Assembly: GCA_963669155.1 (NCBI GenBank)
Contig: OZ022587.1
Location: 17,686,980-17,750,979, forward strand
Direction of reading: 5' to 3'
DNA: 64,000 nucleotides
Source of the DNA: Arbacia lixula
Taxonomy: Eukaryota > Echinodermata > Echinoidea > Arbacioida > Arbaciidae
Position 1 is the first letter of the stretch. Each line of letters begins with the position of its first letter. This document shows, piece by piece, positions 26,556 through 41,000 of the stretch. A program made the position numbers and the translations under genes. Below the pieces are notes generated by a model. The model was not told where the DNA came from, did not search any database, and worked only from the letters and a program-made list of their open reading frames with translations.

Positions 26556-27985
26556 CTCTCTCCCTATCTCTCTATCTCTCCTCTTTCTCTCTCTTTCTCT
26601 CTATCTACCTGCGTCCATACCCCCATCAACTCTTTGTCCCTCTCCTTACCCACTATCTCTCTACCTTCCTCCCTATCCTCCTCCCTCCACCTTTCCCCTC
26701 CGCTTCTATCCGATTCAATACCTCCTTCCTTAAAACCCCTTTATCACGTTATCAAAACCCTCCTTCATGCCTTCCCCTCCCCTTTCCTTCCCCCCTTTCC
26801 CTCCCTCTTTCCTTTCCCCATCCATCAAATCGAATACCACCGTCCACACTATCCCCTACATCCCCCACTTACCCCTCTCTTTCCTACAACTCTCCCCACC
26901 CCCATCCCGGCCCTCTCCCAACCCTAGTTGCTACTGGACAGCGGAGCGCGGATCACAGAAAAGAAACACACGTCCTCATCGGACGCTACCATTGACAGCC
27001 TGTTACAATCCGTAGGACTAGTGGAACAGTACAAGGGGATCGCCACACCTGCCTACGTCACACAAGCTTACACCGACCCCATCGAAAAGGCCTTCCAGCT
27101 GACGAAGACACTCACAGAGATCGGCTTTGCTGAGGTCCGACATGAGTTGACGGATTCCGTCGGTTGAGAGCCAGGGCCCCGTTGCATAAAACGTACCATT
27201 AATGGTAACTCTGCCATTAATGGTAACTACCATGGCAACATTATTCCACAGCCAATCAAATTCAAGATTTCCATAGAAGTTCCCATTGCAAGCAAAGTTA
27301 CCGTTAATGGTAAGTCTTATGCAACAGGGCCCAGAATGGAGTTAATTATAATCCCATTGAGACTGGGAGGGCGCTCCACCCGTACGAAGTTTATGTCCTC
27401 TACACCTTTCTGGTTCCCAATGGGTTACCTTAAACGCCATTCGCACTCTCGCCTGATTTATATCATCATGATTACTACTGCAATATGAAAAAAATATGTT
27501 GGTAATGCGCTTTATAAATCGTTTAGCACCCCCATTGCCCTCCTACGTATAGGATCCCCCAATGGAACCATTCATACCACCGTTGCCATGGTTGCCACGT
27601 ACATTATTCATAATACATGGTATAGACCCCTCAAAACAATGTTTGATCATGTTGATAACCAAATTTGATCGCGTTCTCATTTGCATCATATATTGTTGCT
27701 GTAGCTTTATTATTGCATATGGTGATTGTACAGTCCTCCTTTTTGTTGTAATGGCAATCGTAATTAACATGGGAATGTCAAATCAGCTATGTGCATTGCA
27801 CCTGTTACCATGGTAGTTACGCTCGATGCCTTGATTCGCACAGGTGGAGAACAAGCTGGTCTTTCAGGAGATGGCTGAGAAGATGGAGCAGCTGGCAGCA
27901 GACCTGATCTCGCTGGCCAGGAACACCTCGGAGGTACATGTGTGTGTGTTAGTGTGTGTATGTGTGTGTTTGTGTGTTGTGTGTG

Positions 27986-28016
<31 letters not shown>

Positions 28017-28026
28017 TGTGTGTGTG

Positions 28027-28057
<31 letters not shown>

Positions 28058-28113
28058 TTGTGTGTTGTGTGTGTGTGCGTGTGTGTGTGTGTGTGTGTAT
28101 ATGTGTGTTTGTT

Positions 28114-28151
<38 letters not shown>

Positions 28152-28157
28152 TGTGTT

Positions 28158-28205
<48 letters not shown>

Positions 28206-31200
28206 GGTGTATGATGCCTTCGTATCATGTAAAGGGATAGTCCAAGGGGAAGTTAAGTTAGCTTTAATAAAAGCAGAATCATGAAAGAAACATTTTAGTA
28301 ACGGTTTGATGAAAATCCGTTAAAGGATTAGAAAGTTACAATTGTTTAAAGTTTTGATTTTGTGACGTCACTCTCCCATATGTTGTGTACTATATTTTTG
28401 AAAATGTTGATTTTCTTAAAAGGATTTGCATCATTTTACCTGTTTCACATCATTAGAAACACGTGTTTACACACGTACCTATGAACAAACATTCCTTCAA
28501 CACAAACAGAAAAAGAGCGATTCATGAAACCATACAGCACACAATATATGAGAAAGCACCTCGCACGTGACGTCACAAAATCAAAATGTTAAAGGATCAT
28601 ACTTCTCTTATCCGTTAAAAGACTTTTGTCAAGCCTTCACTTATATTTTTTTCTTCATGTTTCTGCTTTCATTGAAACCAACTTAATCAACTTAACTTAA
28701 GACTGGATCTTCCCTTTCAGGAACCATTTTGCATTTGAGGGCCCATTGGTGAGGGGCTCCTCAAATACATCATCTACAGTGTATTTCATTAATATTTTCT
28801 ACTTTAAAGTACATCTGGAATGTGATACACGGGTGTGATAATATGGGCCGTTGTTTGTATGTGGATATGTACTTGTGCCTTGGCTTTAATGTAGGTGTTC
28901 GAACTTCAAACCCTTGTTGATTTCCAACTTCTCTACTTCGCTCTACTTTTTCATATATCTTCACATATCTTTTCTATTTTGATCATTTAAATGAAAATGG
29001 ATATGAAATTTTACGAACATTTCCATTTCATATCCATTTGCGTTTTAATGATCAAAGTCGTTAAAATGCTTTTTGAGATATATGACAAAGAGGGGGAATT
29101 ACTTTGTATTTTGAATCTATATCAAACTTTCATACGGACTCGAGCTGAAGCTGGTCGCCACTCATGATATGAATGTATATTAATTAACGTACTATTGACC
29201 ATTGTTTATGATAATAAAGTATTATTGCTCATTATTTATGTGCATATAATTAATATCGCCCGCTATTTATGCAAATAAGATCTAGTTCATGCCTGTCAAC
29301 CAATCAGGTAACATGATTATTGCGATAAGCCATATAACAGTAGACGTAATTGTTAGTATATTGTCATAATTTTCATTAGTATAACCAATATCATTATTAG
29401 GATAACCCTTGAAATTATCATCATTATCTATATTGATATTATTGTTATCATCAATTTAGAAATACAGCATCATTAACATTGATATTGCTGCACATTCCTC
29501 AGATTCTAAAGGTGCTGAAGTATTCTGGAAATGGGAAGGACACGAAGAAAGGTGCCCAAAAGGAACAGGGCGAGACATTCCTCCCGAAAATATCCCGTGC
29601 CATCGAGTTTCGCCAGAAAAGGGTAGGACTTTCCAACATAAGTCCACATCCAGGGAATTATGTTGGCTGGGTTCCAAGTTGTTGAGCACTTGGAATGAAA
29701 TTAACATAATAAACAGGTCTGGTTGTACTAGACTAATAGCTGATCTGGCAGTGGATAATTAGTCTTGTCAATACGAAACCCAAATGTTTATTTGAGGTGT
29801 TTTGCCGGGTTATAGGCCGGGTTATAGGCATTACGTATTTAGATAGATTCAAATGCAAGATTCAAGTTTCCAGCAATCATACAAAATAAACAAGTTGCCC
29901 ATGAATTACAAATAAAACTGATGACCAATATTTGTTGTCGTCACATAAACGTGTACAGGATTTCACACAAAAGTCATATGTTTGATAAGGATGACTAAGT
30001 TGATAAGTAAAAACAACATTGGCATGATTGGCGTAACAAGATAATCGATACACGAAAAACACGTCTAAAAAAGCAATAACTGTACACGAATCTACTTTAA
30101 TCGATGACATTTCATGTGTGTAGTTCGTCGCAGGGCCGAACTGCCAGCAGTCGATCGGAGTCCAGTTTCGCCGCCAGCTCGCTGGGGTGACCGACTGGCC
30201 AGCAATCGCCCAGATTCTGGTTATGCTCGGGTTGATCCTAGTGCATCCTCTACTGTGTGTTCTCTATAAAGTGGGCGTGTTCAAGAGTGTCACGCGGTTC
30301 GTTGAGACACCGTAAGTATACAGCAGGGGGTGGTTAACGGGAGGCCTGTTAGCATGGTTAGGGTAGTGTGTGCATCCACATGTTTCTCAAGACGGTGACG
30401 CCAACCAAACGTTGGCGAGAGTCATGCTAACGAAGCAGATTTGTAATCCTTAATCCAGATTAAAATCAGGTTTGATTTGTAACTGTGCCCGATTCGTCTC
30501 CACATATTTTGTTGTATATCTGGTCAGATATCCTACAAAGGATAGTTTTGGGGATTAGGCTTAATGGGGTGAGGGTTGCAATAAAAACGGCCCGTCGATA
30601 TATCGAGTCCGGTTTTAACGTGGATTACCAGATAATTATTTAATCTATTGTTAACTCACATTCCTGCTTCATGACATATGTCGTTAGATTAGGATAACTG
30701 GCATGGTTGGCATGGCTTGTTTGTGCTAGTGATAGGGATAAAGCATCTCTATTGGTAACGATATATGAGAATCACAAATTAAGCATTTGGAATACATTTC
30801 CTCAAATAAAGACTTTAACATTACTATAATTTTCCATTTTCTCTTACTTCCACTTATCTAACTATTTAACTTCTTAACTGTGAGTTTCTGATCCGTATGT
30901 CTGATTTATTAATACCACCATAATAATGAAAATGACTCTCTGCATAATGTAGACAGCATTACACTAGTAATTACCTGTAACTCTGGTTTGCCATGCTCTG
31001 TATGCTGTTTATTCAGAATGTACTGGATGCCTTCACTTACAAATATGATAATAATGCTGGAGTAAAGATACAAGATACAAGATACAAGAAATTTTATTCA
31101 GTCCAAAATCATGGAAATTTGCTTTCCACCAGCACAATAACATAACAATATATAGCGATACTTGAGACACATATAAACGATAAACAATAAACAATGAACA

Positions 31201-32171
31201 ATGAGTTAGAAAAACATATCTAAACATGGTTGTAATTTGTCTGTGTATATGTAAATTATGTACTGTATATGACATAATAATTAAAGACTGACAAATCATT
31301 AACTTCGGAAATTGGGTTCATATTTTTAATTCCCTTCTCGTTCTATTCCTGGTGTAATAAGATATATTATATTTACTTTGTTTATTCGCCAATTTTGATA
31401 TATTGTCATATAAGAAAGAAACAAATCAAAATAATTGAATTCAGTGCAAAATGATAGAGATTTGCTTTTGACCAGCTCAAATTTCGGGCACATATAAAAA
31501 ACAAAGAGTTGTGAAAAACATATGTAAACATGACTGGAATTCACCTATGTGGTTAAAGGTGACATAAGTTAGCTGCATTGTTATTTACTTTGTATATTCG
31601 TAAATTTTAGTACATTGTCATATGAGATACAGATACAGATTAAGGTATTTAATTCAATGCAAAATGAGTAAATGCAAAATGAGTAAAGCACTGATTATAT
31701 GATTATTCGGATATATTTCTAATAACAAACCTCGTCTCGTCTCAGACACGTACTACCTAGTTAATAACCATTATTGTCTTGATAAAGGCATTATTTGTAT
31801 TCATAATGCATGTCAGAAGTCAAGAACGTGAACGCTTGTGGAGTATTGTCTCGTCAACAATGGTTATTCAATGGCGTTTCCTTTTCTCTCTTTACCCGAC
31901 TCCTTGTTCCCTCTATATCTCTCTCTCTCCCTGTTCTTATGCATATCGCTCTCTTTCCTTCTTTCTTTCTTTATTCCCATCATTCTCTCTGACGATCTAA
32001 CGCTCCCTGGATTTCTCCTCGCCCCCCCCCCTTTCTGTTCGATCTTCATATTAATTTATGTACCGTTATCCCAATCTCAACCTCCTCTCCCTCCATCCCA
32101 ATACCTCTCCCCCATCTCTCTTCACCGATCCCATATCCCCTCCCTTCTCCTCTTCCCTCTCCTCATTTTCC

Positions 32172-32207
<36 letters not shown>

Positions 32208-32271
32208 ACATCCATCTATCGATCTATCTATCTATCTATCTATCTATCTACATATCTATCTATCTATCCAC

Positions 32272-32322
<51 letters not shown>

Positions 32323-32395
32323 GCTGTCTATCTATCTGTCCCTTTTTCTATTTCTATTAACCAATTATACTCTCTTCCCGCGCACCTCTACTCTT

Positions 32396-32438
<43 letters not shown>

Positions 32439-33929
32439 TTCTCTTTCCTTTCCCTTTCCCTCTTTTTCTCACTCTTTCTCACCCTTCTCTTCTCAGTTAC
32501 GTCAAGTTCATCATCCAGCTCGGCTCAGATATCCTCCTACTAGGAATACTCATCGCCAGAACCTTCTTCGACCACAACATCTACCCCCTCGTCATACTGG
32601 AGATCATCATGTTGTTTCTTTTCTCTTTAGGTACCTTCCCACACTTTTCCTGTCGGTTCGTTTTAGTATTTGGGTTTTTTTTGCCTTGGTTTTAAGTTAT
32701 CACGGTCATCGCAATTTCTGTATATTTCTCATTTTTTGCTCCCTCTTCTGGTTAGCTTCCTCTCTCGACTTTATCTTCTTCTTAAATCATTTTCCGTCCT
32801 TTTATGTATCGGTTTCGTTATCTTCCTGTGATGAAATTCTAGGGCTCACAGATTTTTGTTCTAGCAAAATCAACATTGGTGACGAGAGGGCATACAAGCG
32901 AAAACAGAAAATCTCAAGCCAATATTGACTTTACTTGTTTGAGATTTTCTCTTTATTTTGCTTATCTGCTTATAATCTGTGTTTGTGTTGCAGACACAAA
33001 AAATTTACACGCTCTGCAGCTTTTGATAAAGAGGTATTATATAAGGCTCATGCGGATAACTTCTTCCATTGAACAATCACAATGTCAAGGGCAAATTTTA
33101 CGTCTGTCATCTTTTGTGAATTGTTTCATTATTTCAAAATATTCTGGCTCTCAAGTTCGTCATTCTATCATTTATTTGCCACACTTTATGAAAGCAATGT
33201 CATAGAATAAAGTCACATCTGGTTTCTTTGTTTAACTTATTCAACTGCTCAAACAAATCACAGTCTATTTCATCATTATTTACTTTCTTCCACCCATGTA
33301 GGCATCGGGCTAAAAATGGGTCGACTGCTGTACTATCGGGGGCCCAAGATGTTTTTCACGTCGTTTGAAAACTACCGCGATATGGTGATCGCGATACTTC
33401 TGTTTGTTCACTGCGTGCTCGATTCTATGCGACTGAGCGAGGTGAGTAAGTCACGGGACGTTTGAACTTTAGTGCAGAATTAAATTAATTGAGTCACTTA
33501 TTCATGATTGTATGCGCCATTTCATTCCGTCTTTCCTTCCATCATCAATATATCACATTCGTTTATTCTCACCCATCTTTTGAATTACCAAATCATCAAA
33601 TTATGAACACTTTTTTATTGAAAAAATAACTTTTGAGTTCACATTTTCTGGTAACAACTGGGCGATTTGGCTTGAGCGTGTAATCCGAGCTGAGCAAATG
33701 TGGAAGTTGGAGTTCGTACCTATCAATTCATTTATCCAATTATTTCCGAGTCCATGCGATTATTCCAGTCATCCAGAAAACCATTTAGTCAACCATTCAT
33801 CTATTTATTTGTTTAGTATTTTGAAAAATTCTGTCCTTCAAGTGTGAATGATCTTTCATTATGTCATTGAATTCATTTATCCGTCAATACATCCATCCTT
33901 GATTCGACCACCAAATCTTGTCCGACACC

Positions 33930-33984
<55 letters not shown>

Positions 33985-35007
33985 TCTCTCTTCCTCTCTT
34001 TCTCTCTCGCTCTCTTTCTATCTCTCTCTCTCACTCTCTCTCTCTCTCTTTCGCTCTCTCTCCCTCTCTCTCTCTGTCTCTCTCTCTCTCTCTGTTTATC
34101 TCTGTCTCTCTCTATTTCTTTACCTCTCTCTTCCTCTCTCTCTCTCTTTCCTATAGATGATGATGGATTCGTCCGCAGGGGAGAACCCATCAAGTGTGGT
34201 CGACCGGGCGTGGAACGATGTCAGCGTGCTCTCTCCAGCCATCGTCGGCCTCGTCAGCGTCATCGCCTTCATGCGAATCATGCCGTACCTGACCGCCAGC
34301 GACTTCATCGGAGCCTTGCAGATCTCACTCGGCGATATGATCGTCAATACATCCCACTTCTTCATTTTCTTGTTCTGTGTCTTCATCGCATTCGGCACCG
34401 GGCTGACATTCCTATATAGCGATACGCAGGCAGGCTCGTATGAGATTGCATGCCAAGGCATGACGGCCGAAGAGTGCGCGGATGTCGAAATTCCATACAC
34501 GAAGTAGGTTGAACAATTCCTTTAGATATAATGTGATTATTGTTTGTAAAGGTGTAGTGTTCCGACCCTCTCCCGCAGTGTCCGTTTATCAGCAGTAGCA
34601 CCAATGCCAACAATATTACAAAGCTACTATAGATTACCGAAGTGGGACGTCATTTGGGCATTATTGTCAAGACAACTGGCTCTAAACAATGAGGGTAGAG
34701 CAAGCAGCGGTGATCACAGCGGGTACTGTAATTGAGAATGCCCGGCACTAGCCCGATAGACAATATCGGACCGCTTGACAACATGCTCATATCATGACAC
34801 CTTCTCGGTGCTCTATACTTATATATTTACATCCTTATATTGTTTCTTCATTTATAGATATTTTTTGTATTTCATATTTACATAAACTCCCTCCTTATTC
34901 TGTTACATGTATTTTTATCCCAACCAACTCCACCAACTCGTTCGCTCCCCACTCTCGTTCTCTCTCTCTCTTCTCCTGCCCCCTCTTAAATTTTCTTTCC
35001 CTCTCTT

Positions 35008-35046
<39 letters not shown>

Positions 35047-38000
35047 CCTACAGCATATTCTTCGCCATGCTAACGTTGTACTGGTCATTGTTCGGCATGA
35101 TCAACGTCGAAGTCAACGAACTACCTGGAGATCAGCAGGTCAAGCACATCGCCGGCCTCATCCTCTTCGCCCTATTTCACATCCTCGCCATCATTGTCCT
35201 TCTCAATGCCCTGATCGCTATCATGAGTAATGTCTTCAATGAGATCGAGGTGAGCACAACGAAAGATTAAAACAAAAACAGAAATTTCATTATTGTACCA
35301 GATGTTGGTGCATTTTTACATTTGTGGACAAATATTAGCTATTTCATAATCATGTAAAATATCTCCGTGGCTCAAAAGGATCATTCATATCATTTAATAA
35401 GTCTATTGTTGCCGTTGATGCTTTAAAGGAAAGGGTTAAAAGCAAGAATAATGTTGGGCCACAATCATAGCAAATCCATTTTGCTGTCATTACAGGGTTC
35501 GAATTAATGTTTATTCCAACGATTTTATCATCTTTCTTTGTTTAAGGAAAATGCTGATGTGGAGTGGAAATATTCTCGCACCGTTCTGTGGATGTCGTTC
35601 ATGGACGATCTATTCACCGTACCGCCTCCGTTCAACCTTATACCCGATGGACGCAAAGTGTTCAGCCGCTTAAAGGCGTGCTGTAGACTGTGTGCGACCG
35701 ACATGCGGCCAAAAGGCAAACCCAATGGAAAGGTCAACATGTTTTACTTGTTTTACTTACAAATATCAATCAGAAAACAGAAGAAAAATGAATATCCTTT
35801 ACACCATGCGAAAAGACGAACGTGGCTCGAGAGCTTCCTATTTAATCCTACTGTTCTAAAACTGTGTACTATCCTCTGAAAATGTTTTCTTCTTCTGTTA
35901 GTGCCGTAGTCCAGATACTGGCCGTGTTTTATCGTCCGTTTATTCTCCCACACACATTACGCCACTGATTCACATCGTACGCACACCGCGCCAGACCAAT
36001 GATTGCGCGACTCCACGAATTTGTCCGCCAAAAAGATTTTTTGTGTATGATGCGCCACCAACGTTCGTTGTCGGCGGATTGCTAAATACAGTCCAGGGGG
36101 TGGACTATTAGTGCCGTTATATGCGACCATTTTTTGCCCATTACATGTATGGATGTTGTGTTGGTGATTTGTTACTTCCAGAGTGGTCTTCCCACTCAAT
36201 CCTCTTGAGATATGCTGTCATTTATCTTCCGCTTGTTCTCATTCCCTCTATTATTCCTGTCACGGTCAGCTTTTTAAATACATCTTTTCATAGACAGTGT
36301 CCAAGGACCTAAAAGTTGATGAGTTCTGAGTTTTGTCAGCAACTTCATATTGGTATGCGCTCTGAAAGTGACATATCAGTACAATCACGATCTAAAAGAA
36401 AGCTCAAAAGTGACACAGAGAAGATGAAAACTTGCTGGACACGCACAAAGACACCCTGAACTCACACTCCACTCAGTAATATTGTGGGAGCCCCTCCATG
36501 GAAAAACAAAACTGGGGAAGACCCAGGAGAACATAATATCGACTCTTTACGAACAGACACTGGTCTCCAAGAAACAGAGGAAATAGTTAATTTGATGATG
36601 GATGGTAACCGCTGGAAAGAACTTCTCCATTGAACTCGGGAATACTACCCGACTTGATTGATTGATTGAAAGAATGATTACGTCACATACTCACGACAGA
36701 AAGGTCCGTTGATATCTATTTCCAATTAGATTATTCTAAGAGCGATCACCGCATCGGCCATATGGTACTTTGCCCCTCATTACAATTTATGATGCTGGAT
36801 TCGTACAGTACACTTGACAAACATGTTTGCTCAATTATGAAACAGCACATGCAGCTACATTTCACCTGTCATACAAATGGTTATCCTGGATTTTCTTTGA
36901 ACAATGCCAGGTAATTACCAATGGCAACTTGACCGAGGAGAACGAGACCGAGAGCGGGAACGAGCATGATGTCAACGAGGCGGAGTACCAGGTAGATACA
37001 AATCAAAAAAACATTTTCCTATCCACCTATAATTTCTTCTTGTCTGGATAATTATATCTTAAAAAACAACAACCTCCTAAGCAAATTCTGTGTCCATATC
37101 AACGTATTCACAGCCAGGCCATTTAAGGAGCGTTGTCTTGTCTCTACGGGCTTGAATGGTGCCCACTGTACTTAAAGAGCATATACTATACTGGGAAGAC
37201 AAAAAAAGCCTTCAAAAGGTGATCGTGAGCAATCTCCTTGCTAATGGTCTTAAATTCATGTATTGTCCATTTTAGAAACTTGCTGAAAGTTATTTTCCCT
37301 CAAATGATCCACATTTGGAGTAATTAGTGATCAAATCACAAATCCTCAAAATGTTCGGCCCGAACATTTTGTTATTTAATCTTTAATCATTAATTACTCC
37401 AAGTGTGGATCATTTTAGGGAAAATGAATTTCAGCAAGTTTCTAAAATGGAGAATACATGCATTTAAGACCAATGGCAAGGAGATTGCTCACGATCACCT
37501 TTTGAAGGTATTTTCTCTTCCCACTACAGTATATGCCCTTTAAGTAATTACTGTCTTGTGCAAGTGTGGACGAGCGTGTTGCATTACAGAATACTCAGTC
37601 AATGAAATACGAAAAGGCTATGTATTTATGCATGGAGCTATTGCACGTAAGCAAAACGAAATGTTCTTTATCATCACTGAATGGAACACCCATCTTTTGA
37701 AGACGGCACACATTCATACCAAGGCGTTTGTGTTGCAGGGGCACAAGAGGATTGTTACATAACATCAGACAAAATGTACGAAATTGGGTTTTGCCGTCCT
37801 TTCATCGGAAAGCTTTTCATTCGGAGCTATGAAAAGAAACAATCCTTTAAAAGCCTTTGGCAATTTCAATGCATGTACGATTGCGAGGAGTAAACATGAT
37901 AAACAAATCATTTAAGCTAATGCAGAGCTAAACCCTATTAATATATTCTCGGCACAAGGGTTATTGTATCCACGTTAGTTTTTTTTTTTTTTTAGGTAGA

Positions 38001-41000
38001 GGAGACTTTTCATCAGCGCAAGATGTAAATTCAAAGATCTGCACGTAAAAGATTATATTCCCTGAAGAACTGACCAAAAGTGAAATGCAAATGTCAATAT
38101 AATTCCGTTAAAAAGTAATTTCCGGTCTCCTTGTTCTGAGGGAAGATATTTAAACGTTTTTCTTCTTTAGTCTCATAATTACAATTTCGGTAGTCTATCA
38201 TGCAATAGTAGTGATCTCAAAACTTAGCTCCACACGTTTTTGAGTACTTTAACATGCGTGATTTAGAGGTCTCGTCTGGAGCTTGTAACATGCCTCGAAT
38301 AGCTACATTTAAAATCCTGAAAAAACAAACGCGTCCAATGGTAATATATTTCATGATTCCAATAACTCCAATTTCTATTGAAGTCTGTGACTTATACCCA
38401 TTCTTATATTTTTTGAGTCAGCATATACAAGAGTTAATATTGATCTGAATCGATCCCAAGTCTCTTTCTATACAAAGGTACAATTGATGTAAACTGTAAA
38501 TCAAGTTATGATTGATCGTAATTCTCCACGAGAGACTGAACAACAATAATCATACCTACTGTATCCATGACTTATACTCTTTCCGAATTGTATTGTGCCG
38601 GTACGATGCGCTCTCCCTCAACTGTTTCTAATTTTGCTTTGCTTCAACTCAGTTCACTTTTTAGAAATAACGATAAAAACATTAATCAAAAGTTCTTCTA
38701 TTAAAGATTGTCCGTCCCTTTTGCAAGCTTAAAATTTGAAATCGTCTATCACGATCGTAAATTGGAGAAAGTGTGATTCAAGACCATTTCTATGACTATA
38801 GCATGTTGAAGCTTTCTGTATATGTAAAAAATATCAGCCGTTAAATTTCAAACCGACTTTTTTCGTACTACGAAAAAAGTATTAGTCTTTGTATTAGTCT
38901 TTGTTGCATGTGTGAAATCCTAATTTTATGAGTTATTACCAAACTTTGGAGATGATTCCTTCTATAGAACAATTTTTTTCATAATGCGTTTTATGATTTG
39001 ATAAACAGATTAATCAATAAAGCAGATATTTCAACACAAACTGCTAAGAGCCTGAGGTAAAGACTATCAATCAGACGTTGTTTACGTGCATTATTTGAAT
39101 TTTACACTACGTATCAGTTTCAAATTGTGAATATACAGCTTGCTAACACTTCTGTATAAGTTTTGTCAATGTTTCGATGGTTTTGTGGTGATCTGAAAAA
39201 GGGACGGGCTGTCTTTAATCACTTTCCGTATCCTTGACACTAGGCTGTCATCAAGATGTTGATGGAGCGTTACGTCACGGAGCAGCTCAGCTCAGAACAG
39301 AGCGCCACCGGCGGTATAGGGCCCCTCGACATCCGGGATCTTAGGAATGACGTTGCGTCGCTCAGGTATTGGTTGTCGTTGTTGTTGTTGCTGTTGCTGA
39401 TGGTGATGGCGGAAATGATGTTGGTGATAATCAATAATACGTTGATTTTAAAGATTTTAGATGTTAACGATGATAGTGATGCTGCTGCTGATGATGATGA
39501 TGATGATGATGAATATGGCAATGGTTATGTTGACGATACAAAATTGTATTTCTGAATTATCTATAATATAGATTACCATGGAATTAAAATAATAGTAATG
39601 ATAATGATAACGATGATAACGATATGATAAGGCGTACATTGAGCGACGATGTGATAACTATAATGACGACAACACGGCATTATTATAGGGATGATTTTTA
39701 TGAGCAGTAACATTGCGGTGGTCATTTTCGTCATTCTCGGCATTACTCTTTTGTAGATTCGACATCTCGGTGAAGCTATTCGAGATGGAGGAGGAAATAA
39801 AACAGGGAGGGACCAAGAGTACCAGCATCTACAACCAGAGCGTCAAGACATCCAACGTCTTCAGGCGAACCATGGAGATTGATATCATGGTCGACAAGTA
39901 CCGTGCCGCGCTAACCGAAATCTACAACAATGTCGAAAAGTACAAAGTGAGTGTTCACAAGTCCTACAGCATGTATAGAATCGCACGAATTTTGTTGAAA
40001 TATACCAGAATGTCGAACAGTACAAAGTGAGTGTTTTGCAAGTCCTACAGCATGTATAAAATCGCGTAAATTTGGTTGAAATATACACAATGTCGGAAAG
40101 TTCATAGACCCAGTGCGTATTAACGAGTGATATGGCCTTCGCATATGGCGCAACTTTGGTTATAAATACTAGGGCCATGTTGCATAATGTTTTCAATTAT
40201 TGTATCTTACCATCAATGGTAACTACCATGGCAAGATGTCTCATAATTAGAGATAATTGGCTGTTACCACGGAAGTTACCATTGATGGAAAGTTACAATA
40301 ATTGAAAACCTACATGCAACATGGCACAGGACGTCTAAATGTACAAAGTCAGTAGAAGTGTAGAACCGGAATGTTGAGCATGCGCATTACGACATGAGGA
40401 CATTATGTAGCGTTGGTCAAAAACTACCAGAATGTCAAAAGGAGACAAGTGTACATGATATACAACTATATGCAGTACCTCTCAGAATATCCAAATCTGT
40501 CTACCGAGACCATATGCGTAAGCGTGTAAGCGTGCCGCCTACACTGGCAAAGGCGTATTATGAGCCGTTGACGAGATTTCTTGATTTACCGCCGGTGGTG
40601 TGTGTCCATGGCGTCAAAGCAAATATCATGTGTCGAGACGTAGCGGCACACCGCTTCCTTGTGAAAACAGGGCATTCAAAAATAATGCACTGCCACAGTC
40701 GCAATTTGTTAAAATGTCGAATGTACTAATGTGTGAAACTGGGAGTGGATATGACTTAAATTGATGTCGCTCTGCGGTGCATCATTGGGTGACTTTCCCC
40801 TATATAGGCAATATGGATAAGTGTAAACCTGATATTGACCAGGGGCATATCAATCTCTCTTTGCTTCCCAGGACTTTATTCCTGCGCTGGAGGACCTTGA
40901 CGAAATGATCGACACCAAAATGGAGCTGGAAGCTTTCATCAACGCTGAGGCAGCTGCTAAACGGGCCGCCGCCGCTGACGCTAGCCGCAGCACTATAGGC

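Larger units (their letters stand above)
28716..33301 (+). other. Gene A introns 5-8, remaining content
   Basis: A hairpin at 28976-29057 (TTTTGATCATTTAAATG with GGATATGAAA and its inverse). AT-rich unique DNA with TTAT/ATTATT runs at 29,190-29,460. Nothing coding is recognised apart from the exons listed. Confidence 0.6.

Noticed and set aside
27764..28284. 154-aa (-) and 146-aa (+) open frames around exon 5
   Set aside because: They are mostly GT-repeat translation; only 27844-27933 is real coding sequence, ended by a splice donor.
32160..32340. CRISPR-like or protein-coding repeat
   Set aside because: It is a plain (CTAT)n microsatellite without spacers.
40394..40729. 111-aa frame in gene A intron 15
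   Set aside because: No homology recognised, and exon 15 to exon 16 splicing across it gives the expected TRPC C-terminal order.
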